A stretch of DNA of 14,419 nucleotides, from NCBI GenBank assembly GCA_964498075.1, contig CAZCGA010000153.1, forward strand, positions 1-14,419, read 5' to 3'. The notes beneath the pieces are model-generated. The model did not search any database. It had not been told where the DNA came from and was given only the letters and a program-made list of their open reading frames with translations. This document shows, piece after piece, positions 1 through 6,727 of the stretch (its first letter is position 1; each line of letters opens with the position of its first letter). Source of the DNA: CAZCGA01 sp964498075. Lineage in GTDB: Bacteria; Desulfobacterota; Binatia; HRBIN30. The translations under genes and the position numbers were made by a program.

Positions 1-149
1 GTCGCATAGCCGTGGAACTCCAGCGCGGGCGACCGCGCGACCACGCCGGGCCAGCCGTCCTTCCACGGCAGAAGGAAGGCCCCCAGCCGGTCGTAGGGGA
101 ATGCCACGTCGTTCCCTGCGCGGTCGAGGGGCAGCACCCGCGTGCTGCG
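1..149 (-). other. Non-FtsH sequence fused in frame to ftsH
   Basis: This is the stretch left of the apparent ftsH breakpoint. On the minus strand it stays open in the ftsH frame and reads like a real protein (for example DVAFPYDRLGAFLLPW and VVARSPALEFHGYA), not like FtsH. I do not recognise the family. It may be a piece of another gene joined by rearrangement or by an assembly error. Confidence 0.4.
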
Positions 150-500
150 GCCGATCAGCAACAGCATCGGGAACCATTGCACGAACAGGACGACGTACCA
201 CGGGTCGCCCTCTTCCGGCTTGGCGGCGATCTTCACGCCCTTGTCGCGCAGCAACTTGACGAGGTCGGGATCTTCGGGCGCGTAGGTCTTGAAGCGCTCG
301 CCGTTGTGGTACTTGCCGCGGATGTTCCGGCCTTGGATCGTGACCTCGGTCACGTCGCCCTTCTCCGCGGCCACGACGAAATCACTGAAGATGATCTCTG
401 GTTCCTTGGTCTGCTGCTTGTTGAACAGGTTGAAGAGCAGGAGGAACATCAACCCCAGAACCAGCCACAGAGCGACGTTTCGCGAGAATTGATTCACCAT
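1..500 (-). CDS. ftsH: FtsH N-terminal part, reading on into unrelated sequence (partial)
   Basis: The frame starts at the ATG at 500-498 and stays open to the left edge. Residues 1-117 look like the start of the membrane AAA+ zinc protease FtsH: a short cytoplasmic start (MVNQFSRN), a first membrane segment at about 9-26, a periplasmic domain at about 30-98, and the start of the second membrane segment (WYVVLFVQWFPMLLLIG, 101-117). FtsH normally continues with a hydrophobic, aromatic stretch and then the AAA domain. Here the reading changes abruptly after Gly117 (codon 152-150) into about 49 residues I do not recognise. No other minus frame restores FtsH. The gene lies 60 bp downstream of tilS, the usual tilS-ftsH order, which supports the identification. 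No Walker A motif or HEXXH is present. No strong ribosome site precedes the ATG. Either the gene is truncated and fused or the contig end is chimeric; I favour the latter because FtsH is usually important for growth. Confidence 0.75.
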   Translation of the reverse strand, partial: MVNQFSRNVALWLVLGLMFLLLFNLFNKQQTKEPEIIFSDFVVAAEKGDVTEVTIQGRNIRGKYHNGERFKTYAPEDPDLVKLLRDKGVKIAAKPEEGDPWYVVLFVQWFPMLLLIGRSTRVLPLDRAGNDVAFPYDRLGAFLLPWKDGWPGVVARSPALEFHGYA

Positions 501-560
501 GCCATCAACCGACGAAAAAGCCTTTCCATACCGCGAATCGCAGACACCGTAACACACGCA

Positions 561-2015
561 CTATGGAGCGGCAATGCCCGCATTCCGCGCCAGCACGCGC
601 ACCGCGGCGCGCGTCGACGGCGTGATCAGCGCACCGTCACTGCGCACCACGCCGGGGACCCAGAGGATCTGCCCGTTGGACTCCACCACCGGATAGGAGC
701 GGCGCGCCGTCAGCGCCAACTTGTGGTCGACGAAGACATCTTGCAGCTTCCGCCTCCCCTGCAGGCCAAGGGGGCGGACGCGATCGCCGGGCCGCGGCGT
801 GCGCACCAGCAGCGGTCCGGCCAACCTCTCTGCATCGGCAAGTAACTCGAAAGGGCTCGTCGGCAGGGCGCCCCGGGCCTCCTCCGCGCCGACGATCTCG
901 GCGGAGATCTGCCACCCCGTGGAAAGGCACAGCATCAAACCGGGCGTCAGCACTCGCGCCGGCTCGGGTGCGGCCGTCGTCTCCATTTGGCAGAGTCGTA
1001 GCCGGTCGTATTCTCGCACCACAAGTTGGCCGCCAGGCAACCGCACCTGCCCGTTCGGCCGCGCCCCGAAGGCGACATCAATGATCGCGGACACATGCTT
1101 GGCCGTCAGACGGCGCAGGTCGCCGCGCCGTGCGCGCAACCAGGCCCGCAGCACGCGCGCTTGCAGCGCCGGCGGCGCATTCAGAAGCGTCGCCACGGCC
1201 AAGGATCCATCACCGGAATCGGCTGGGCCGAGAATCGCCTGCACGCGGTCGTCGAGCCATGCCCCTTCCTCGGTGAGCAGCTTGGCCGCTGACGCCAAGT
1301 TGTGCTTCACCGCGGGGTTGATTCCTTCGAGCAACGGAATGACCTCGTGCCGTACGCGGTTCCGCAGGAAGCGCCGCTCTTGATTGCTGCTGTCTTCGCA
1401 AAACCGCAGTCCGGACGTCTGAAGAAAGGCCAGCACCTGCTGCCGCGAACACTCGATCATCGGACGAAGGACACGTCCGTCGCGGATCGGATGGATTCCC
1501 TTGAGACCGTCCCAACCCGCGCCGCGCAGCAAGCGCATCAGCACCGTCTCGGCCTGATCATCCAGGGTGTGACCCGTGGCGATCTTCGTACATCCCCGAG
1601 CGGTCGCGACGCGCGTCAGAAACGCGTAGCGCTGCGCCCGCGCCCGCGCCTCCAGGTTTGGCCCGGGCGGCAGCGTCTCGCAGCTCTCCACGTGGCACGG
1701 CACGGCCAGGCTCAGCGCCACCGCTTCCGCGTACGCTTGGTCGCGCTGCGATTCCTCACCGCGCAGCCGATGGTTCAGGTGCGCCGCTTCCAACGTGACG
1801 CCGTACTCGTCACCGAGTGCGACCAGCGCGCCAAGCAGCGCCACCGAGTCCGCACCGCCGGAGAGCGCGACCAACACCCGATCTCCCGGTGCGAGCATCT
1901 GGTAGTGCGCGACCGTCTGTCGAATCTGTTGCAGAAGACCTGGAGACCGCGTGCGTTGCACAGCAACGGTGAGTTTGACATCATCCCGCCGGCAATACAA
2001 ATGTTTGGCTTTCAT
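561..2015 (-). CDS. tilS: tRNA(Ile)-lysidine synthase TilS
   Basis: TilS uses ATP and lysine to convert C34 of the CAU-anticodon tRNA-Ile to lysidine, so that the tRNA reads AUA codons. The protein shows the N-type ATP-pyrophosphatase P-loop SGGADS followed by VALLGALVAL. Further on are AAHLNHRLRG, the core motif TGHTLDDQAETVLMRLLRGAG, the CEDSSN and RNRVRHEVIPLL stretches, and a TilS C-terminal domain (RPGDRVRPLG...KLQDVFVDHK...R..YPVV). At 484 residues from the ATG at 2015 it has a usual length. That start overlaps the start of the divergent gene at 2001 by 15 bp. A GTG at 1961 (residue 19) is an alternative that still leaves the helix before the P-loop. GGAGG lies about 14 nt before the ATG, which is longer than ideal. 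The gene is followed 60 bp later by the ftsH start, so the two are probably co-transcribed. Confidence 0.95.
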   Translation of the reverse strand: MKAKHLYCRRDDVKLTVAVQRTRSPGLLQQIRQTVAHYQMLAPGDRVLVALSGGADSVALLGALVALGDEYGVTLEAAHLNHRLRGEESQRDQAYAEAVALSLAVPCHVESCETLPPGPNLEARARAQRYAFLTRVATARGCTKIATGHTLDDQAETVLMRLLRGAGWDGLKGIHPIRDGRVLRPMIECSRQQVLAFLQTSGLRFCEDSSNQERRFLRNRVRHEVIPLLEGINPAVKHNLASAAKLLTEEGAWLDDRVQAILGPADSGDGSLAVATLLNAPPALQARVLRAWLRARRGDLRRLTAKHVSAIIDVAFGARPNGQVRLPGGQLVVREYDRLRLCQMETTAAPEPARVLTPGLMLCLSTGWQISAEIVGAEEARGALPTSPFELLADAERLAGPLLVRTPRPGDRVRPLGLQGRRKLQDVFVDHKLALTARRSYPVVESNGQILWVPGVVRSDGALITPSTRAAVRVLARNAGIAAP

Positions 2016-2738
2016 CGGTCAGCAGTCTGCCTCCAGCAGTCGATTCGCCAGCTGCGTCGGCTGCTCGCCGTCCTTCTGATCCTCCATCTCTTGCCCCACA
2101 GCGCACCGGCGCAGGCGCCGCCCGCCACCGGCGATGGCGCTCCGGCACCGCAACCTGAGGAGCTCGACGGGGCGCGCCGCGCGCACCAGGAGATCGTCAG
2201 CACCCTGCAGGATGTGCAACGGAAGTACGGGAGCGACGCCGTGATGATGCAAGGCCACCTGTTGGGTCACGCGATCCGCAACGGCTCGATTCTGGAGGCG
2301 GCCATTTCCATTCCCGGCTTCGAAGAGCGCGACGGCAAGCGCTTCCTGGCTTTCAAGCTCGACACCGGCATCATCTATAACGACCGCGACCTGCTGCCAC
2401 CCGCTCGCGCAGGACGGGCATGGACCGACATCGTCGAGGCCACGCTGCGCAAGTTCCGCACGCTGTCGCTGCCCGGCGACGGCATCGCGCTCGTCCTCGG
2501 CTACGCCCACAAGGCGTATGGCGACGAAGCCGACCTGCGGGCGCATCTGGGCGACAGCCACGGCGAGGCCGAAGCCGCCGCCTTTTATCTCCTGCTGTCC
2601 GACGTCACCGAGCTGATGGCCGAGCACATCACCGGGCAGCAGCTCGTCGACCGAGCTACCATCCTGGTCGACGGCACACCGACCCATATCGATCTGCCGG
2701 TGCCGGTACCGTCCCCTACTGAGATGTCGAGTCATTGA
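2001..2738 (+). CDS. Secreted protein of unknown function
   Basis: A 245-residue protein I do not recognise. The N-terminus has a basic n-region (RQLRR) and a hydrophobic core (LLAVLLILHLL), and it ends SAPAQA near residue 39. That looks like a signal peptidase I signal, so export to the periplasm is likely. The mature part begins with a Pro/Ala linker, then a mixed alpha/beta region (ARRAHQEIVSTLQDVQRKYG, GFEERDGKRFLAFKLDTGI, DGIALVLGYAHKAYG) and a Pro-rich tail. The frame is open upstream to 1302, but that part is antisense to tilS, so the ATG at 2001 was chosen as the first start giving a sensible signal peptide. No Shine-Dalgarno site is visible before it. It is divergent from tilS and 52 bp upstream of recQ. 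The product is clearly protein-like but its role is unknown. Confidence 0.75.
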   Translation: MFGFHRSAVCLQQSIRQLRRLLAVLLILHLLPHSAPAQAPPATGDGAPAPQPEELDGARRAHQEIVSTLQDVQRKYGSDAVMMQGHLLGHAIRNGSILEAAISIPGFEERDGKRFLAFKLDTGIIYNDRDLLPPARAGRAWTDIVEATLRKFRTLSLPGDGIALVLGYAHKAYGDEADLRAHLGDSHGEAEAAAFYLLLSDVTELMAEHITGQQLVDRATILVDGTPTHIDLPVPVPSPTEMSSH

Positions 2739-2790
2739 TTCGTTCCTGTACCTATGTATTGATGCAATGACTCGGTCAGGAAATGACTGG

Positions 2791-4989
2791 ATGAGCTCAT
2801 CCGCATCTCGGGCGACGACTCAGATTCTGGCGACGGTCCGCCGCTACTGGGGCTTCAATAGCCTGCGGCCGCTGCAGGAAGAAGCGATTCGCGCCGGCCT
2901 GGAGCATCACGACTCGCTCGTGGTCATGCCCACCGGCGGCGGCAAGTCGCTGTGTTATCAAGTGCCCGCCGAGCTGGCGCAGCGCACCGACATTGTCGTC
3001 TCACCGCTAATCTCGCTGATGAAGGACCAGGTCGACGGGCTGCGTGAGTGCGGCTATCCCGCGACCGCGCTGTACAGCGGGATGTCGGCCACGGCGCTGC
3101 GCGACGCGGAGGCTGGCATGGCGGCCGGCAGGCACCGGCTGGTGTTCGTGGCGCCGGAACGGCTGCTGACACCGCGATTCCTGCAGCTGATCGAGCGGCT
3201 GCAGGTTCGTGCCTTTGCCATCGATGAAGCCCACTGCATCAGTCACTGGGGTCACGACTTCCGTCCGGAGTATCGCCGGCTCGCCGAGCTGAAGGAGCGC
3301 TTCCCCAACGCCAGCGTGCACGCCTATACGGCGACGGCGACGGAGCGCGTGCGCGCCGACATCGCCGCGCAGTTGCGTCTCAAGGACCCCCTTCTGCTCG
3401 TCGGCACTTTCGACCGGCCGAACCTGGTGTACCGCGTCGTGCCGCGCGTCGACGTCCAGGCGCAGGTGCGCGACGTGATCCACCGACACGCCGGCCAGGC
3501 GGCGATCGTCTACTGCATCAGCCGGAAGGACGCGGAAGCCATGGCCGAGGCATTGCGCAGCAGCGGCGTCCGCGCCTCCCACTACCATGCCGGCATGGAG
3601 GCGGAGGAACGACGCAAGACGCAGGACGCCTTTGCCGCCGAGCAGCTCGACGTGGTGGCGGCGACGGTAGCCTTCGGCATGGGGATCGACCGCAGCGACG
3701 TGCGCTGCGTCGTGCACGCCGCGATGCCCAAGTCCATCGAGCACTATCAGCAGGAGACCGGCCGCGCCGGCCGCGACAGTCTGGAGGCGGAATGCGTCCT
3801 GTTCTACTCGGCGGCCGATGTGATTCGCTGGGAATCGCTCATCGAGAAGAGCGCCGCAGAGGCCAACGCGCCGGCGGAGGTCAGCGCCGCGGCGCGGCAG
3901 CTCCTGGAGCACATGCGCCGCTTCTGTACCGGTTCGCAGTGCCGGCATCGACGGCTGTCGGAGTACTTCGGTCAGGCGTACGCCAATCCGAATTGCGGCG
4001 CCTGTGACGTCTGCCTCAATGAAGTCGAGGGCGTCGCCGACGCCACCGTCACGGCGCAAAAGATCCTGTCGTGCGTCGCGCGCGCCGGCGAGCGCTTCGG
4101 CGCCGAGCACGTCATCGACGTCCTGCTCGGCGCCAACACCGAGCGCGTGCGCCGCTGGCAGCACGAGCAGCTGAGCACCTACGGCCTGCTGAAGGGCACC
4201 AACCGCAAATCGTTGACCAACATGGTCTACCAGCTCATCGACGATGGGCTGTTGGAACGCACCGCAGACGAGCGGCCGGTCCTGCGGCTCAACGACGCCT
4301 CGTGGACCGTCCTGCGCGGACAGCGGACAGTGCAGCTGCTGCAGCCAAAGGCCGTCGTGACGCAGGCCCGCATCGACGAAGAGTCGTGGGAGGGCGTTGA
4401 TCGCGGCTTGTTCGAGAGCTTGCGCACGCTGCGGCGGCAGGTGGCCGAGGAGCGCAGCGTGCCGTCGTACGTCGTGTTCGGCGACGCGACGCTGCGCGAC
4501 ATGGCGCGAGCCCGACCGGGATCACCGCGGACGTTCCTCAACGTCCGTGGCATTGGTGATCGCAAGCTGGCGGATCTGGGGCAACGCTTCCTCGAACACC
4601 TTGCGGCGTACTGCAGTGAGCATCAGCTGCAACTGGATGCGGCCGCCGGCAATCGCCCCCGCCGCGATCGACAGCCCAACCGCAGCGAGGCGCGCAAGGC
4701 AGCCTTCGAGATGTTCGCCAAGGGGAGTACGGTGGACCAGGTCACCGCAGCCACGGGCCGTGCGTTGGGGACGACGTGGGGATATCTCGCGGAGTTCGTC
4801 GAGACGCAGCATCCGGCGCGGCTCGATGCGTGGATCGATCCGAAGACCTACCGTGCGGTGGCCGAGGCGGTGAAGGATGTCGGGACCGGTTACCTCAAGC
4901 CGCTCTTCGAACACCTTGGGGGCACGGTGCCGTACGAGCACATCCGGCTGGTCGTGGCGCACCTGCAGGCGGGCAGCGCCGCGCGGTAG
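2791..4989 (+). CDS. recQ: ATP-dependent DNA helicase RecQ
   Basis: RecQ is a 3'-5' superfamily 2 helicase that acts in recombination and in repair of stalled forks. Visible in order, numbered from 2791: motif I TGGGKSLCYQ (about 48-57), SPLISLMKDQ, DEAH (145-148) followed by the RecQ-specific CISHWGHDFRPEY aromatic loop, TATAT, TFDRPNL, the helicase C region, and TGRAGRD (323-329) with the arginine finger. A zinc-binding set of cysteines (379 or 384, 402, 405, 408) precedes the RQC winged helix. An HRDC domain spans about 539-609. The last 110 residues (KAAFEMFAKGSTVDQVTAATG..., ending in VVAHLQ) look like the C-terminal helix-turn-helix found in some RecQ proteins. I chose ATG 2791 because AGGA at 2778-2781 lies 9 nt before it. 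The ATG at 2767 adds eight residues and has no ribosome site. At 732 residues it is long but within the family range. Confidence 0.96.
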   Translation: MSSSASRATTQILATVRRYWGFNSLRPLQEEAIRAGLEHHDSLVVMPTGGGKSLCYQVPAELAQRTDIVVSPLISLMKDQVDGLRECGYPATALYSGMSATALRDAEAGMAAGRHRLVFVAPERLLTPRFLQLIERLQVRAFAIDEAHCISHWGHDFRPEYRRLAELKERFPNASVHAYTATATERVRADIAAQLRLKDPLLLVGTFDRPNLVYRVVPRVDVQAQVRDVIHRHAGQAAIVYCISRKDAEAMAEALRSSGVRASHYHAGMEAEERRKTQDAFAAEQLDVVAATVAFGMGIDRSDVRCVVHAAMPKSIEHYQQETGRAGRDSLEAECVLFYSAADVIRWESLIEKSAAEANAPAEVSAAARQLLEHMRRFCTGSQCRHRRLSEYFGQAYANPNCGACDVCLNEVEGVADATVTAQKILSCVARAGERFGAEHVIDVLLGANTERVRRWQHEQLSTYGLLKGTNRKSLTNMVYQLIDDGLLERTADERPVLRLNDASWTVLRGQRTVQLLQPKAVVTQARIDEESWEGVDRGLFESLRTLRRQVAEERSVPSYVVFGDATLRDMARARPGSPRTFLNVRGIGDRKLADLGQRFLEHLAAYCSEHQLQLDAAAGNRPRRDRQPNRSEARKAAFEMFAKGSTVDQVTAATGRALGTTWGYLAEFVETQHPARLDAWIDPKTYRAVAEAVKDVGTGYLKPLFEHLGGTVPYEHIRLVVAHLQAGSAAR

Positions 4990-5019
4990 GGCGCACTCCG
5001 CTGCGACGCCCGACGCATG

Positions 5020-6540
5020 TCACTTGTCATCGCGCGCGTGGGCTGATTCGAGCTCCCCTTGTCGCGGTGTGTGGTGGTGTCGCCGATGTGTCCGCGTGGG
5101 CGTTGGGGTGGCGGTCGCTGGCGGTGCGGGCTGCAAGGTTCCGGTTGCCGTCGCCGTGGGAGTCTTGGTCGCAGTGCGGGTGGGCTTGCCCGTCCCGGTC
5201 GGCGTCGTCGTGGCCGCCTGAGTTCGGCTGGCCGTCGCGCTCGGTGTTGTCGTTGGACGCTCCGTGGCTGTGGCGACCGGCGTCTCCGTCACCGTCGACG
5301 ATGGTGTCGCTGTCACAGTCTCCGTAGGGGTCGGGAGTTGAGTCTGCGTCGCGGTAACGGTGTCGGTGGGCATGACTGTGGGGCTGTACGTCGGCGTGTC
5401 GGTCGGCGTTGGCGTGAGCGTCGAGACCTCGCTGGGCGTCGTCGTCGCGCTCTCGGTTGGTGTCGAGCTGGGCAGCTCCGTCGCCGTCGCGGAGGCTGTC
5501 GGCACCTCAGTGTCCGTCGGGGTCGCCGTGGGACTGCACGTCTGAGTGGTAGTGGCCGTGTCGGTAGGGGGTGGCGTCGGTGTAGCTGATGGGCTCGCGG
5601 TCTCTGTCGGTGTCGGCGAGAGAGTAGGTGTTGCGGTTTGCGTGGCCGTCTCGGTATCAGTCGCCGTCGGGGTCCATGTCTCGGTCGGCACCACCGTCTC
5701 GGTATCCGTCGGAGTAGGAACAACGGTGGCTGTGTCAGTCGGTGTCGCCGTCGGCGTGTCGGTGCAGGTCGGCGTCGCTGTTTCGGTAACCGTGGATGTT
5801 GCGGTATCGGTCGGCACCTGCGTTGGAGTAGACGTCGCAGTGGAGGTTGGCAGAGGGGTGCTGGTCGGGGTGAGTGTCGCGGTGGCGCTCGGGGTCGATG
5901 TCGGCGTTCCCCCGCATGGGTTGAGGGGCGCAGCACTGTTGCGGGGGTTCGGCGTAGCCGCGGCAAAGTCGGCCGCGTTGTCGTCCGTCTCGGTGCATCC
6001 GTTGGTGCCCCTGAGCGCGGCTGTCGTGTTGCTGAGAGTGGCGGCCGGCGCTGTGCCCTCGAAACAATTCGCGCCGCCGTAGCCGACGAAGTCGACCAGG
6101 CTCGAACTGGACGGACACGCCCCGCTCAGTACCGTGGAGCTGGTGACCAGCGCCACCTTCCCGGCGGTCGCACTCATGGCCACACTGCCGGTGGCGTCCG
6201 GCGCCGGCAGTGAAGTGGTCCCTCCTCCGCCTGCGGCCTCTTGCACGAGATAGTATCCCCCAGGCGCGATTGAACCGGACAGCGTCGTGGCCTGCCACGT
6301 CGAGGCGGTGGCCGCCGCATACTGGACCGACCAGCCGGTCACATCGATTGTACTGCTTCCCAGATTGAAGAGCTCGATGAAGTCGTTGCGCCACGTCGTG
6401 CCGGCGTTGCCGCCCCCGCCGTAGACCTGACTGATCACGATGCTCGTCGAAGCACCAGCGGCGGGCACCGCAAGGTAGAGCATCGTCGCCAAGACCGTGC
6501 GCACGAAAGGGGATGTCGCTTCGAGTACGCTTCGCCGCAT
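5020..6540 (-). CDS. Secreted lamin-tail-domain protein with Thr/Pro-rich stalk
   Basis: A 506-residue protein. Residues 1-28 form a signal peptide (VRTVLATMLYLAVPAAGA). Residues about 30-205 match a bacterial lamin-tail domain: IVISQVYGGGGNAG, NDFIELFNLG, WSVQYAA, APGGYYLVQE, VDFVGYGGANCFEG and a final NPRNS. Such Ig-like folds occur in secreted proteins and next to surface nucleases. From Cys209 to about residue 480 the chain is almost only Thr, Pro, Ser, Ala, Val and Glu, in degenerate TPT/TxTxTPT units, as in extended stalks. The tail is basic (THRRHHHTPRQ) and shows no LPXTG, PEP-CTERM or membrane anchor. The start at 6540 is fixed by a GGAGG seven nucleotides upstream; an ATG 45 bp further upstream has no such support. 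The gene converges on recQ with a 30-bp gap and is probably transcribed alone. The role is probably surface or extracellular, but substrate and partner are unknown. Confidence 0.87.
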   Translation of the reverse strand: MRRSVLEATSPFVRTVLATMLYLAVPAAGASTSIVISQVYGGGGNAGTTWRNDFIELFNLGSSTIDVTGWSVQYAAATASTWQATTLSGSIAPGGYYLVQEAAGGGGTTSLPAPDATGSVAMSATAGKVALVTSSTVLSGACPSSSSLVDFVGYGGANCFEGTAPAATLSNTTAALRGTNGCTETDDNAADFAAATPNPRNSAAPLNPCGGTPTSTPSATATLTPTSTPLPTSTATSTPTQVPTDTATSTVTETATPTCTDTPTATPTDTATVVPTPTDTETVVPTETWTPTATDTETATQTATPTLSPTPTETASPSATPTPPPTDTATTTQTCSPTATPTDTEVPTASATATELPSSTPTESATTTPSEVSTLTPTPTDTPTYSPTVMPTDTVTATQTQLPTPTETVTATPSSTVTETPVATATERPTTTPSATASRTQAATTTPTGTGKPTRTATKTPTATATGTLQPAPPATATPTPTRTHRRHHHTPRQGELESAHARDDK

Positions 6541-6546
6541 TGTGCA

Positions 6547-6551
6547 CCTCC
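6547..6551 (-). promoter_or_regulatory. Ribosome binding site of the lamin-tail gene
   Basis: GGAGG on the minus strand lies six to seven bases before the ATG at 6540. It decides the start of the lamin-tail gene against the longer frame beginning at 6585. Confidence 0.85.
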
Positions 6552-6605
6552 GGGCCCTTCCCCGCGTCGCGAGAAAAGGCTGCAATAGAACCAGATGTGC
6601 AGCCT

Positions 6606-6633
6606 CTTATCGTACTCTACTATAGTATGTCAA
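6606..6633 (-). promoter_or_regulatory. Candidate sigma-70 promoter of the lamin-tail gene
   Basis: On the minus strand a perfect TTGACA (6633-6628) is followed after 16 bp by GATAAG (6611-6606), four of six matches to TATAAT. The stretch is strikingly AT-rich in a GC-rich window and lies about 65-95 bp before the ATG at 6540. A palindrome TACTATAGTA (6618-6627) sits in the spacer. An overlapping alternative, TTGTCA with TACTAT 16 bp later, also exists. Predicted from sequence only. Confidence 0.5.
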
Positions 6634-6640
6634 GTAGCAT

Positions 6641-6663
6641 CATTGACAATAATTATATCAATG
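6641..6663. repeat. AT-rich inverted repeat upstream of the lamin-tail promoter
   Basis: CATTGA (6641-6646) is mirrored by TCAATG (6658-6663) around an AT-rich centre with further partial pairing, 23 bp in all. It lies just behind the candidate -35 box of the minus-strand gene starting at 6540. It could be an operator, or a transcription end for the molybdopterin gene that stops at 6728. There is no direct evidence for either. Confidence 0.4.
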
Positions 6664-6727
6664 ACGCACAACGGCTGGGTTCGTTCACACCCGCGCTCAT
6701 TCGCGCGTTGCGGCTGTCTCCGCTTCG

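Noticed and set aside
12..845. 277-residue plus-strand ORF
   Set aside because: It is antisense to ftsH and tilS and has no recognisable domain.
1302..2000. Upstream two thirds of a 478-residue plus-strand ORF ending at 2738
   Set aside because: This part is antisense to the well-supported tilS gene. Only the region from 2001, with a signal peptide, looks like real protein.
3007..4164. 385-residue minus-strand ORF
   Set aside because: It is a shadow of recQ, with typical high-GC antisense composition.
4989..5011. GGGCG...CGCCC inverted repeat after recQ as a terminator
   Set aside because: The stem has only five pairs with a 13-base loop and no T-run, so it is expected by chance at this GC content.
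5546..6082. Val/Gly-rich plus-strand ORF with VSVGVxVGV repeats
   Set aside because: The repeats are the antisense image of the Thr/Pro stalk in the minus-strand lamin-tail gene.
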